NCBI GenBank assembly: GCA_964535405.1
Contig: CAZHUG010000005.1
Span: 1-64,000, forward strand
Direction: 5' to 3'
DNA: 64,000 nucleotides
Origin: Scatomorpha sp964535405
GTDB lineage: Bacteria > Bacillota > Clostridia > Oscillospirales > Oscillospiraceae
Shown here: piece by piece, positions 41,723 through 50,390 of the stretch
Position numbering within the stretch: the first letter of the stretch is position 1
Layout: each line of letters starts with the position of its first letter
The notes under the pieces: model-generated
What the model was told of the DNA's origin: nothing
What the model saw: only the letters and a program-made list of their open reading frames with translations
The model's database searches: none
Made by a program: the position numbers and the translations under genes

Positions 41723-42883
41723 ATGACAAAGAAGCTGCTTGGATTTGGAGTGGCAGGCTGCGGCTCGACCGGCATACAGTCGATGTGTGCGCACACCTGC
41801 GAGGAGGACGGGCGCGATCTCGTTTACACCGCCGCTGTCTGCGACCCTGTTCCGGGGCGCGCAAAATTCGTCGCGGAGAAATACAACATTCCCAATTACT
41901 ACAGCACATATGAGGAGATGCTCGCCGACCCTGCCGTTGAAGCGGTGACACTCGCCTCCCCCATCGGCGTGCATTTTGATCAGGGTCTCAAGGCCATCAG
42001 AGCCGGAAAGCACGTTCACTTCAACAAAACGATGTGCCTCAGCTCCGAGGAGGCCACTATCATGATCGAGGAGGCCAAAAAACATGACGTGAAGCTAGTC
42101 TCCTCTCCCGGTCAGATGACGGCTCCCGCACTGCGCCGCATCCGCAAGGCCATACTCACCGGAGAAATCGGAATTCCGAGCTGGACTATAGGCGGCTCGG
42201 AAGGTGTCCTCTATTTCCACGTGGAGCAGCCCAACCGCGACCTCGGCGAGGGCATGGAGAAAATTGACCCGAGCTGGTATTACAAAAATCCGGGCGGCGG
42301 CCCGATCTGGGACTGCACCGTCTATGCGCTTCACGCCATGACCGGCATCTATGGGCCGGCGAAGCGTGTCACCGCTTTCTCCGGTCAGCGGGTTCCCTCC
42401 TTCCAGTTTGGTGACAAGACCATCATGTCCGAGGTTGACGACTCCACAATGATGACTCTTGACTTTGGAGATGCCTTCTACGGAGTGATATACACCTCAC
42501 TCAAGGGCGACTTCGGCAACTATAACGGCTTCTCGACGATTACCTTCGGCACGGAAGGCAGAATCATGGACGGAAAAATACAGGGCAGGAACGGCGAGGT
42601 TACGCTCTGGGATCTGAGCCGCGGCTTCAGCATGGAAAACGTCCGCAGTCTCATGGGTCTGCCCCATCTGAATGATCACCAGACCGGACTGGGCGAGCCG
42701 CACATATTTGAGGATATCAACCAGCTCGCGGATTGGGTCCTGAACGGCATTCCCGCAGTCGGCACCGCGGAGCACGCAAGACACGTTATCGAGATAGTCG
42801 AGGCGGCATATAAGTCCGCGGAAATCGGCAAAGCCGTCGACCTTACAACCACCTTCGAGCCCCTTGCACTGGAAGTGCTCTGA
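41723..42883 (+). CDS. Gfo/Idh/MocA oxidoreductase (1)
   Basis: The 386-residue NAD(P)-dependent oxidoreductase has an N-terminal Rossmann fold (GVAGCGSTG near residue 8) and a C-terminal GFO_IDH_MocA beta-sheet domain. Where most members have an EKP motif, this one has HFNKTM near residue 97: the lysine remains but the flanking Glu and Pro do not. The family oxidises or reduces sugar hydroxyls, often at C3. AGGAGG precedes the ATG. The second and third oxidoreductases keep EKP. Confidence 0.87.
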   Translation: MTKKLLGFGVAGCGSTGIQSMCAHTCEEDGRDLVYTAAVCDPVPGRAKFVAEKYNIPNYYSTYEEMLADPAVEAVTLASPIGVHFDQGLKAIRAGKHVHFNKTMCLSSEEATIMIEEAKKHDVKLVSSPGQMTAPALRRIRKAILTGEIGIPSWTIGGSEGVLYFHVEQPNRDLGEGMEKIDPSWYYKNPGGGPIWDCTVYALHAMTGIYGPAKRVTAFSGQRVPSFQFGDKTIMSEVDDSTMMTLDFGDAFYGVIYTSLKGDFGNYNGFSTITFGTEGRIMDGKIQGRNGEVTLWDLSRGFSMENVRSLMGLPHLNDHQTGLGEPHIFEDINQLADWVLNGIPAVGTAEHARHVIEIVEAAYKSAEIGKAVDLTTTFEPLALEVL

Positions 42884-42908
42884 TTAAAGAAAAAAGGTGG
42901 ATTAATAA

Positions 42909-43895
42909 GTGAATAACAGCAATAATTTCAAAGTAGGCTTTCAGCAGTTTGCAAACCGCTGTCCGGAGTCCCTGAAGCCGGGCCGAGAATCCTTTGTATG
43001 GTATATTGAGGAATGCAAGCGCATAGGTGCCCATTCCTTGAGTTTGTTCCCCGTTCCCGGAATATCTTCGGGCGAGAAATATGACGCCGGCTTTCTGGAT
43101 TTTTCGGACATGGGCTGCGTCAGGGAAATGGCCGGGTTATCAAAGGAAGCGGATATACATTATGTCATGTACTGCATTCCCGCCATGAGTCTGGCCGGAT
43201 TGCCGCACCCCGTCACGGGACAGCCGGGCATGGACATGGCAGCTGCGCGCAAATATCTGGACAAGACTCTGGAGCTCTGCGATATCTTTGGCGCTAATAC
43301 GCTCGGCGGCGGATACGGCAAGCTTGAGGTCAAATACAGCCGCTACAATAAGGATGTCAAATACGAGGACGTCAAAAAGTACGTCGTCGCCAACCTGAAG
43401 GAGCTCGGCCGCGCCCTTGAGGGTACAGATATCATGATGGCCTATGAAAACCATTGTGATTTTACCGGTCGGGAGATTGCAGGCATTCTCGAGGAGGTAA
43501 ACCACCCCAACATAGGCGGAATGTTCGATATCGGCAACGGCGCGGTCATCTGCTGCGATCCCATGTCCGATGTAGAGCATCTCGCGCCTTGGGCGGTGGC
43601 GGCGCACTTCAAGGATTTCAAGGTGATCGACAACCCCGTCTTCGAGCATCTTTGGCAGGATATGCCGATGATACTCAAGGGCTGCTGTCTCGGCGAGGGG
43701 ATCATTGACTTTGATGTCATAATGACGGCGCTCTGTGAGGGGGCCAAGCGCAAGGAAAACATGATCCTGATGGCTGAGCCGGCCTTCATTCTCCCTGAAC
43801 AGCCCTATAACTGTCTCGAGGATATGCACGAGTTTGACCGCAAATGCACACATCAGTTTGTCGACTTCATGCAGAAGCTGGTCGAGCGTTATTGA
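42909..43895 (+). CDS. sugar phosphate isomerase/epimerase (xylose-isomerase-like TIM barrel)
   Basis: The 328-residue TIM-barrel protein starts at GTG 42909 behind AAAGGTGG. Conserved metal ligands are visible: Glu in MMAYENHCD near residue 180, Asp in GMFDIGNG near 203, His in AAHFKD near 233 and Glu in LMAEPAF near 294. The AP endonuclease 2/IolE/TagE-like superfamily includes 3-keto-sugar processing and C-glycoside deglycosidase subunits. Flanking Gfo/Idh genes suggest that it acts on an oxidised sugar. Exact reaction unknown. Confidence 0.85.
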   Translation: MNNSNNFKVGFQQFANRCPESLKPGRESFVWYIEECKRIGAHSLSLFPVPGISSGEKYDAGFLDFSDMGCVREMAGLSKEADIHYVMYCIPAMSLAGLPHPVTGQPGMDMAAARKYLDKTLELCDIFGANTLGGGYGKLEVKYSRYNKDVKYEDVKKYVVANLKELGRALEGTDIMMAYENHCDFTGREIAGILEEVNHPNIGGMFDIGNGAVICCDPMSDVEHLAPWAVAAHFKDFKVIDNPVFEHLWQDMPMILKGCCLGEGIIDFDVIMTALCEGAKRKENMILMAEPAFILPEQPYNCLEDMHEFDRKCTHQFVDFMQKLVERY

Positions 43896-43922
43896 AGCTG
43901 CACCGATGTCGCTGCAATATAA

Positions 43923-43963
43923 GCAGTGCGGAGCAGAGCGCCTGTGCTCTTTGCTGCGCACTG
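43923..43963 (+). repeat. intercistronic stem-loop
   Basis: GCAGTGCG (43923-43930) pairs with CGCACTGC (43956-43963) and encloses GAGCA/TGCTC (43931-43935 with 43945-43949). No T-run follows. It lies in the 105-nt gap before the second Gfo/Idh gene. Confidence 0.6.
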
Positions 43964-44000
43964 CCCCGCTATTCTCCACTCTTGAAAGGAGACACTTCAA

Positions 44001-45050
44001 ATGAAAATAATTCAAGTTGGCTACGGCTATTGGGGCGAAAGCTGGCTCCAATTCATCGCTGACGACCCCAACTGTGAACTGGCGGCTCTCGTCGTAAGGA
44101 CTCCGGAGACTTTGAAAAAAGCTCAGGAGAAATGGGGGTTGCCCGACAATAGATGCTTCACCGACTACGACGCCGCGCTCGGGCTGGAGGCGGACGTGGT
44201 CATAATTGTAATGCCTCATCACACCCATATTGAATTTGCGAAAAAGGCAGTTCTTGCGGGTAAGGACGTTCTGATAGAAAAGCCGCTCTGCGACGATCTT
44301 GAGGAAGCCCGCGAATTTGCCAGCTGGATGCAGGGCCGCAGTCAGCGCGTTTTCGTCAGCCAGAACTATCGATACAGAAACGAAATGTGGCGGCTGCGTT
44401 GCGGCTTTGACAGCGGCGAGCTTGGCAGTCTTCAATTCATCGAGCTTGACTACCGCGCAGGCATGACCACTGATCCGCTGGAGCATATCTGGAATACACA
44501 GGGCTGGCGAGCAGATCAGGTCTGCATGCAGGCGTATGAGGTCTCTATTCACCACTTCGATATGCTGCGATTTCTGGTCGGCTCAAATGTCAAGAGAATC
44601 TATGCCAACACATGGAATCCGGAGTGGGCAATAACCCGCGGGCCGGAGTCATACTTTATCAATATTGAATTTGAAAACGGCGTCCACGCCCTGTTCTCGA
44701 CACACATGAGCTCAGTTGGAGCCCCCACTGAATTTCAGGGCAACTGGCAGGTTCAGGGTAGCAGAGGGCTTGTCACATGGTGCTCCGGGCAGGGGCTCAA
44801 GCTCTTCCCTGCAGAGGACAAACCAGGCAGAATCCCCGCTGTTGAGGAGGCCGGGTTTCCCGGCTTTGACCGCGCCGGCATACTGGTCGAGCTGCAGCGC
44901 GCACGCCGGAACGAACCCTCCACGCTGCCGACACTTGAGGACAATCTGTACAGCCTCGCCATGGCAAGCGCCACACTCATATCCGGAAGGGAGCGCAGAG
45001 TAGTCGAGATGAGCGAGCTATTTTGCCCTGACGGAGGGTCTGCCGAATGA
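44001..45050 (+). CDS. Gfo/Idh/MocA oxidoreductase (2)
   Basis: The 349-residue protein has a Rossmann start (QVGYGYWGESWLQF), the EKP motif in VLIEKPLC near residue 94 and a C-terminal Gfo/Idh domain with SIHHFDMLRFL near 181 (catalytic His/Asp region). AAAGGAG precedes ATG 44001. It overlaps the third oxidoreductase by 4 nt. It probably carries out a redox step on the imported glycoside, with the others, but substrate position is unknown. Confidence 0.88.
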   Translation: MKIIQVGYGYWGESWLQFIADDPNCELAALVVRTPETLKKAQEKWGLPDNRCFTDYDAALGLEADVVIIVMPHHTHIEFAKKAVLAGKDVLIEKPLCDDLEEAREFASWMQGRSQRVFVSQNYRYRNEMWRLRCGFDSGELGSLQFIELDYRAGMTTDPLEHIWNTQGWRADQVCMQAYEVSIHHFDMLRFLVGSNVKRIYANTWNPEWAITRGPESYFINIEFENGVHALFSTHMSSVGAPTEFQGNWQVQGSRGLVTWCSGQGLKLFPAEDKPGRIPAVEEAGFPGFDRAGILVELQRARRNEPSTLPTLEDNLYSLAMASATLISGRERRVVEMSELFCPDGGSAE

Positions 45051-46087
45051 AAATTGCAATTATAGGTGCGGGTTTGGTTGCCAGAACCTTCCATGTGCCG
45101 TCTTTTTTAAACTGCGGCGCTGAGATAACAGCCGTGTACGACAGGAAAGAGGCTAAGGCCGTGGAAATGGCCGCTCCTCTCGGCGCAAAGGCATACACGG
45201 ACTATGCCGAGCTGCTCAAGGATGCAAATGTGGACGCTGTATCAATATGCACACGCACTGATATGCACTGCAAAATGGCTGTCGCCGCCGCCGCGGCCGG
45301 CAAGCACATTTTCCTCGAAAAACCAATGGCTATGAATGCGACAGAGGCAAACGCAATACTCGAGGCTGTTTACAAAAACGACGTTATTTTCATGCTCGGA
45401 ATGCTTAACCGCTTCCGCACGGAGGCGCAGATTATCACCCAGCGGCGGGAAAACGGGCAGATGGGCGAGATATATCACGCGGACACGCGCTGGATCCGTC
45501 GCCGTGGAGGCCCTACCAACCCGTGGTTCTCACAAAAGGAGCTTTCCGGCGGAGGGGCTGGCATAGATATCGGAGTCCACGCCATAGACCTTGCCTGGTA
45601 TCTCATGGGCAGCCCCGAGCCGGTCTCTGTCAGCGCAATGACTCACAGCCGTCTCGGCAATGCGCAGGCGAAGGGCGGCGCAAGTTGGGGCGCAAGCCCT
45701 CCTTCCCCCGGCTCCATTGACGTTGAGGAGGCCGCCGTCGCCTTTTTGCGCTTTGAAGGGCGCAAGAGCATGACGGTCACAGTAAGCTGGGCAATTAACG
45801 GGCCGGAAGAGGATTTTAATCTCAAGATATATGGCAGCAAGGAGGGCGCAAGCCTCAAGCCCTTTGTCATCTATGGCATGGACAACGGCTATTGCGTGGA
45901 TATAAAGCCCGGCTTTGTCCGTGAGGATGCGTGGGTCGAGGGCTTCAAAAACGAAACTGCTCATTTCTTGTCCTGTGTCAGAGAGCATAAGCAGCCCATC
46001 ACCTCCGCCAGCAGCTGCTGCACCGTTCAGAGAATAATAGACGCGATCTACGAATCCGATCGACTTGGTCGGGAAGTGACGCTTTGA
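45047..46087 (+). CDS. Gfo/Idh/MocA oxidoreductase (3)
   Basis: The 346-residue protein has a nucleotide-binding start (IAIIGAGLVARTFH), FLEKPMAM near residue 89 and the catalytic DIGVHAIDLAWYLMG near 176. The start overlaps the previous stop (ATGA), so both are translated in coupled fashion. It is the third of its family in the operon, suggesting successive oxidation and reduction (for example a 3-keto intermediate) or a heteromer. Confidence 0.9.
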   Translation: MKIAIIGAGLVARTFHVPSFLNCGAEITAVYDRKEAKAVEMAAPLGAKAYTDYAELLKDANVDAVSICTRTDMHCKMAVAAAAAGKHIFLEKPMAMNATEANAILEAVYKNDVIFMLGMLNRFRTEAQIITQRRENGQMGEIYHADTRWIRRRGGPTNPWFSQKELSGGGAGIDIGVHAIDLAWYLMGSPEPVSVSAMTHSRLGNAQAKGGASWGASPPSPGSIDVEEAAVAFLRFEGRKSMTVTVSWAINGPEEDFNLKIYGSKEGASLKPFVIYGMDNGYCVDIKPGFVREDAWVEGFKNETAHFLSCVREHKQPITSASSCCTVQRIIDAIYESDRLGREVTL

Positions 46088-46102
46088 CGGGAGATTACAC
46101 AT

Positions 46103-47788
46103 ATGGATACTAAGAGACATTGGTGGAAGGAATGCGTTTTCTATCAAATATATCCCCGCAGCTTTCAGGACTCCAACGGCGACGGCATGGGCGACCTGCT
46201 CGGCATCATTGAGCACATTGACCACCTTGTCGAGCTCGGCATCGGGGCTGTATGGCTCGGGCCTGTGTTCAAATCACCAAACGATGACATGGGCTATGAC
46301 ATTTCCGATTATCAGGATATCATGGATATGTTCGGCAGCATGGCAGACTGGGAGGAGCTTCGCGACAAGCTGCATGCAAACGGCATAAAGATTCTTGTTG
46401 ATCTGGTGGTAAACCACAGCTCCGACGAGCACCCCTGGTTTCTTGAGGCGCGACAGAGCCGTGACAACGAAAAGCACGATTACTATATCTGGCGTCAGGG
46501 CAAGGATGGTAAGGAGCCCAACAACTGGGCATCCTTCTTCACTCCGTCCGCATGGGAGTACAACGAGGCCACGGATGAGTATTATCTTCACCTGTTTTCC
46601 AAAAAGCAGCCCGACCTCAACTGGGAGAACCCAAAAATTCGCAAAGAGATTTACGATATGATGTCCTGGTGGCTAGACATGGGCGCGGACGGCTTCCGCA
46701 TGGACGTAATAAACCTATTGTGTAAAACGCAGGGTCTGCCCGATGCCTCCGGCGCGGTGGATATGAACGGATATGTATTCCCCGTTGAGTGCATCTGCGA
46801 CGTTCCGCCCATACACGAGCTGCTTCAGGACATGGCGAAAAACGTGTTCGGTGACAGGGACATTTTCACCGTTGGCGAGTGCATTGCCCTGAACACGGAG
46901 GAGGGCAAAAAATACACCGCCCGCCCCGAGCGTGAGCTGGACGCCGTTTTCTCCTTTGACCACATCGACATGGACGGTCAGCCTCTGGGGAAATGGTACT
47001 ACCGCCCGTGGAAGCTGCCGGAGCTGAAAAAGAGACTTGCAAAGTGGCAGTATGAGCTGCGTGAGGGTTGGCTCGGCCTGTTTTGGTCGAATCAGGATCA
47101 GCCGCGCGCACTCTCGCGCTTCGGAACCACCGGTAAATATCGCGTGCGCTGCGCCAAAATGCTGGGCGTCATATTGCACAATCTGCGTGGTACGCCCTTT
47201 ATATATCAGGGTGAGGAGATTGGTATGGTCAACGTACCCTGGACCTCGACCGACCAGCTGCGTGACGTTGAGAGCCTGACCTTTGTCGCCAACTGCCGCC
47301 GTACCGGCGCGACAGAAGAGTTTATGTGGGACGCGGTTCACCGTAAAGCCAGGGATAACGCGCGCACGCCGATGCCGTGGAATAGCTCTCCCAACGGCGG
47401 ATTCACAAGCGGTGAGCCATGGATAATGCTCAACCCGGATTATCCGGAGATTAACGTTGACGCCGCCCGCCGTGACCCGGACTCCGTATTCCATTTCTAC
47501 AAAAGGCTTATCGCACTGCGCAAGGACAATCTCATCATGCCCTACGGCGAGTTCTCGCTCATATGGCCGGAGGACGAGGAGGTTTTCGCGTTTGAGAAGC
47601 AGCTTTGCGGCGAGCGCTGGCTCATTGCCGGAAGCTTCAGCGAAAACGACAGCCTTCGGGAGCTGCCCGCTGAATATTCTGACATGGAGCTGTTGCTCTC
47701 CAACGTTGAAGGCTATGAGCTCGGCTGCGACGGCAAGCTCAGCCTCGCCCCTTATCAGGCGGTCATTATCCGATATAAAATCAGGTGA
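46103..47788 (+). CDS. GH13 alpha-glucosidase/oligo-1,6-glucosidase
   Basis: The 561-residue alpha-amylase-family enzyme has the GH13 motifs DLVVNHSSDEHPW near residue 98, nucleophile Asp in GFRMDVINL near 201, acid Glu in TVGECIAL near 259 and FSFDHIDMD near 288, which fits GH13 subfamily 31-type exo-alpha-glucosidases acting on short oligosaccharides in the cytoplasm. It closes the operon, 15 nt after the third oxidoreductase. With the GH2 enzyme of the divergent arm it allows cleavage of both alpha and beta bonds. Confidence 0.93.
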   Translation: MDTKRHWWKECVFYQIYPRSFQDSNGDGMGDLLGIIEHIDHLVELGIGAVWLGPVFKSPNDDMGYDISDYQDIMDMFGSMADWEELRDKLHANGIKILVDLVVNHSSDEHPWFLEARQSRDNEKHDYYIWRQGKDGKEPNNWASFFTPSAWEYNEATDEYYLHLFSKKQPDLNWENPKIRKEIYDMMSWWLDMGADGFRMDVINLLCKTQGLPDASGAVDMNGYVFPVECICDVPPIHELLQDMAKNVFGDRDIFTVGECIALNTEEGKKYTARPERELDAVFSFDHIDMDGQPLGKWYYRPWKLPELKKRLAKWQYELREGWLGLFWSNQDQPRALSRFGTTGKYRVRCAKMLGVILHNLRGTPFIYQGEEIGMVNVPWTSTDQLRDVESLTFVANCRRTGATEEFMWDAVHRKARDNARTPMPWNSSPNGGFTSGEPWIMLNPDYPEINVDAARRDPDSVFHFYKRLIALRKDNLIMPYGEFSLIWPEDEEVFAFEKQLCGERWLIAGSFSENDSLRELPAEYSDMELLLSNVEGYELGCDGKLSLAPYQAVIIRYKIR

Positions 47789-48141
47789 CCCGGGGCATTC
47801 CGCAACACGCGGGATTTACGAGTGTGCCTAACGCTCTAAGGCGACCGTGTGGAATATCACACGGTCGCCTTAGCAATGTTCAAAATTCTTCCGTAATATT
47901 TTAGACCAACTGAAACACTCATTCATCAAAATACACAAATTGTAAATACATTTCCAGATAATTCCCCAAGTTGTGACAGCCTCGCAGAGAACCCCAAAGC
48001 AGAAAGTGTCTCACCACGATACACTTTCAATGTGAAACAGTCGTTCCAACTTGACACAATTTTAACAGTTTGACACGGTGTTGACTGCCTGTTATAATTC
48101 TTTTGAGCGTAAAATAAGAATAATTTTATTGGAGGCGGAAG
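47789..48141. promoter_or_regulatory. intergenic region with hairpin and promoter of the sigma-54 activator
   Basis: The 353-bp region starts with a perfect 16-bp stem (47836-47851 with 47858-47873), a likely transcript end for the sugar operon though without a T-run. GAAAGTGT (48002-48009) and ACACTTTC (48021-48028) form an 8-bp inverted repeat with an 11-bp spacer. TTGACA (48070-48075) and TATAAT (48093-48098), 17 bp apart, form a consensus sigma-A promoter for the activator. The rest is AT-rich and shows no gene. Confidence 0.7.
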
Positions 48142-50085
48142 ATGGACGAGAAGTATAGTTTCTTAGAACAAGATCAGGCAACTCGCAGCATGATTGAAAG
48201 CTCCTTATATCGATGCGGGAAGTCGGGACTGTCTCCATACGCGAAAAAGCTGCCTGATGTCACTGAAGACGACATCGCCCGCTGTAAGAAGCACGTTTCA
48301 GGTCACATACACTTGATGCGAAAAAGCTCGCCGGCATATTACAAGAAGATAACCGAGACGCTGGCAGCTCACGATGCCTGTCTTTTATATATCTTCACTA
48401 ATTTTGATATTTTTGGACGCTATGGCAATCAGGCGCTCAAGGATGAGCTCAAGGCAAAGAACATATGCCTGGGGGGAAATCTCAGCGAGGGAGCAATAGG
48501 AACGAACGCAGCTGTCATGGCATCCAGAAGTCCAAAGGGCGTGTGGGTAGTGGGTGAAAACCACTATTCCGACGCGCTGAATCCCTACGCCTGCTATGCC
48601 TTTCAAATTCACGGGCGCTACGGGCGCTCAGGCTATATCATGCTGGTCACTCACAAGGAAAATTTGACTCCGGGCATCCGCTCGCTGTTCGAATTCATAG
48701 AGAGCACGGAGTGCATAATAACCGCCGGTCTTGTCACCGAGGACGTTATTATAAAAGATACGATGATGCGCAATAAATACAGCAAGCAGCAGACGGATAA
48801 TATAGTAGTCATAGTCGACAATATCGGCATCGTCACATACGCAAACGATGTGTTTTACGAGGTGTTTAAGGCCGACGCAATGTCCACCATTAACAGAGAG
48901 CTCATCCAGCTCGTACCGGAGTTTTCAGACACACTCGACTGCATCCGCACCGGACAGCAGATTACAGCAAAGAGAATTGAATTCGCACGCTCCGGCAGCG
49001 GAGATGACGCTTATTTTGTCGATTGCATGCCGATAAACAACGAATCTCTTCCCCTCGGCATGCTAATTACCGCATATAAGGCAAAATCGGACACTGCCGG
49101 AGGAGACAAGCAGGGCAACAAAGCCAAGTATTCCTTTAACGATCTATTGGGAGTGTCGGACAATTTTACGCAGCTTAAACGCTTTGCCGAGCGCATTTCC
49201 GCAACCCCGAGTCCTGTCCTTATTCAGGGCGAAAGCGGCACAGGCAAGGAGCTTTTCGCTCACGCCATTCACTGTGCCTGTACCCGACAAAACAAGCCTT
49301 TTGTGGCGATTAACTGCTCCGCAATACCTCGTGAACTCATCGGCAGCGAGCTTTTCGGTTATGTCGGCGGCTCCTTCACCGGCGCAAGCCGAAGCGGTGC
49401 TAAGGGTAAATTTGAGCTTGCTGACGGCGGCACCCTTTTTCTGGACGAAATTGGTGAAATGCCGCTCGAAATGCAGAGCGTTCTCTTGCGCGTGCTCGAA
49501 GAAAACGCTGTCACGCGTATCGGGGGAACTAAGCCAATCCCCATAGATGTGCGCCTTATTACCGCCACAAATCGTGATTTGCAGTCATATATTGCCGAGG
49601 GCAAATTCAGGGCCGACCTCTATTACAGGCTTAACGTCATAAACCTAAATATGATACCCCTGCGCTGTCGCAGAGAGGATATCCCCGTGCTTTCAGACGC
49701 CTTTATAAAGCGCTATTCCCGCAAAAGCGGAGTGCATATCAATGGCATTACGCCGGAGGCGCAGCGCGCGCTCATTGAATACGACTGGCCGGGCAATATT
49801 CGGGAACTGCGCAACGTCATTGAGCGCGGCGTCATCGTCTCAGATTCCGGGTATATCGAGCTTCGAAACCTGCCGCCAAACATAACCCGTATGGAACCCG
49901 TGGACGCGCCCAATCCTGACGGAGATGAATCAGGCGCAGATACCACGCTCAGCTCGCGTTTCGTCCGCCAGCGACACGAGCTGGCCGTAAAACTCATGAG
50001 CGAACACAAAGGCAACAAATCAAAAGTGGCCAAGGAAATGGGAATTTCAAGATCAACGCTATATAGAATGTTGAAGGAAGATTAA
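48142..50085 (+). CDS. sigma-54-dependent activator (AcoR-like, GAF/PAS-AAA+-Fis)
   Basis: The 647-residue enhancer-binding protein has an N-terminal GAF-like sensor region (residues about 60-200), a PAS-like segment (IVVIVDNIGIVTYANDVFYE near 225), a sigma-54 AAA+ domain and a C-terminal Fis HTH (NKSKVAKEMGISRSTLYRML). Walker A GESGTGKE is at about 363-370, the sigma-54 contact loop is GSFTGA near 410 (Ser replaces Ala of GAFTGA) and Walker B is TLFLDEIGE. GGAGG precedes the ATG. It is followed by a terminator and a -24/-12 promoter, so it almost certainly controls the next seven genes in response to a small effector. Confidence 0.93.
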   Translation: MDEKYSFLEQDQATRSMIESSLYRCGKSGLSPYAKKLPDVTEDDIARCKKHVSGHIHLMRKSSPAYYKKITETLAAHDACLLYIFTNFDIFGRYGNQALKDELKAKNICLGGNLSEGAIGTNAAVMASRSPKGVWVVGENHYSDALNPYACYAFQIHGRYGRSGYIMLVTHKENLTPGIRSLFEFIESTECIITAGLVTEDVIIKDTMMRNKYSKQQTDNIVVIVDNIGIVTYANDVFYEVFKADAMSTINRELIQLVPEFSDTLDCIRTGQQITAKRIEFARSGSGDDAYFVDCMPINNESLPLGMLITAYKAKSDTAGGDKQGNKAKYSFNDLLGVSDNFTQLKRFAERISATPSPVLIQGESGTGKELFAHAIHCACTRQNKPFVAINCSAIPRELIGSELFGYVGGSFTGASRSGAKGKFELADGGTLFLDEIGEMPLEMQSVLLRVLEENAVTRIGGTKPIPIDVRLITATNRDLQSYIAEGKFRADLYYRLNVINLNMIPLRCRREDIPVLSDAFIKRYSRKSGVHINGITPEAQRALIEYDWPGNIRELRNVIERGVIVSDSGYIELRNLPPNITRMEPVDAPNPDGDESGADTTLSSRFVRQRHELAVKLMSEHKGNKSKVAKEMGISRSTLYRMLKED

Positions 50086-50102
50086 GAATAAGCTCTTCCC
50101 AC

Positions 50103-50159
50103 AAAAAGCACTCGCCCCGCATTGACCGACACATGGTCAACGCGGGGCGAGTGCTTTTT
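50103..50159 (+). terminator. intrinsic terminator of the activator gene, with nested palindrome
   Basis: An 18-bp outer stem (50103-50120 with 50142-50159) ends in TTTTTT. Within the loop TTGACC (50122-50127) and GGTCAA (50135-50140) pair as an inner stem; this palindrome lies about 50 bp upstream of the -24 element and could also be an enhancer site. Confidence 0.85.
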
Positions 50160-50168
50160 TGGGAGGTA

Positions 50169-50204
50169 TTTTGTCGATTGACAAAAAGTTGGCATGATAC
50201 TTGC
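50169..50204 (+). promoter_or_regulatory. sigma-54 promoter of the carboxylate operon
   Basis: TGGCAT-GATAC-TTGC at 50190-50204 matches the consensus TGGCAC-N5-TTGC, with the invariant GG (50191-50192) and GC (50203-50204) at the required 10-nt spacing. TTTTGTC (50169-50175) and GACAAAA (50180-50186) form a palindrome directly upstream. The first gene of the operon starts 187 bp downstream. Confidence 0.85.
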
Positions 50205-50390
50205 GTTAATAATTCATCGAAAGAAACTTTCAACAAGCCCTTGCGTGGGAGGTGCGCATACCGGGCATGGAGGAGATATATCAATCAGGAGCAGTATTTC
50301 CGGCTTGCCTGAGTTTCGCAGTCAGAATGGCAACGCGCTTCTGAGAGAGTCCTGCAGTAAAACATTGAGAGAACTATTGTGGAGGTAATT

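Noticed and set aside
43140..44555. Long open frame of 471 codons on the minus strand
   Set aside because: It lies opposite two well-supported plus-strand genes (TIM-barrel isomerase and Gfo/Idh), has no ribosome site and no recognisable domain. It is a coding-strand shadow.
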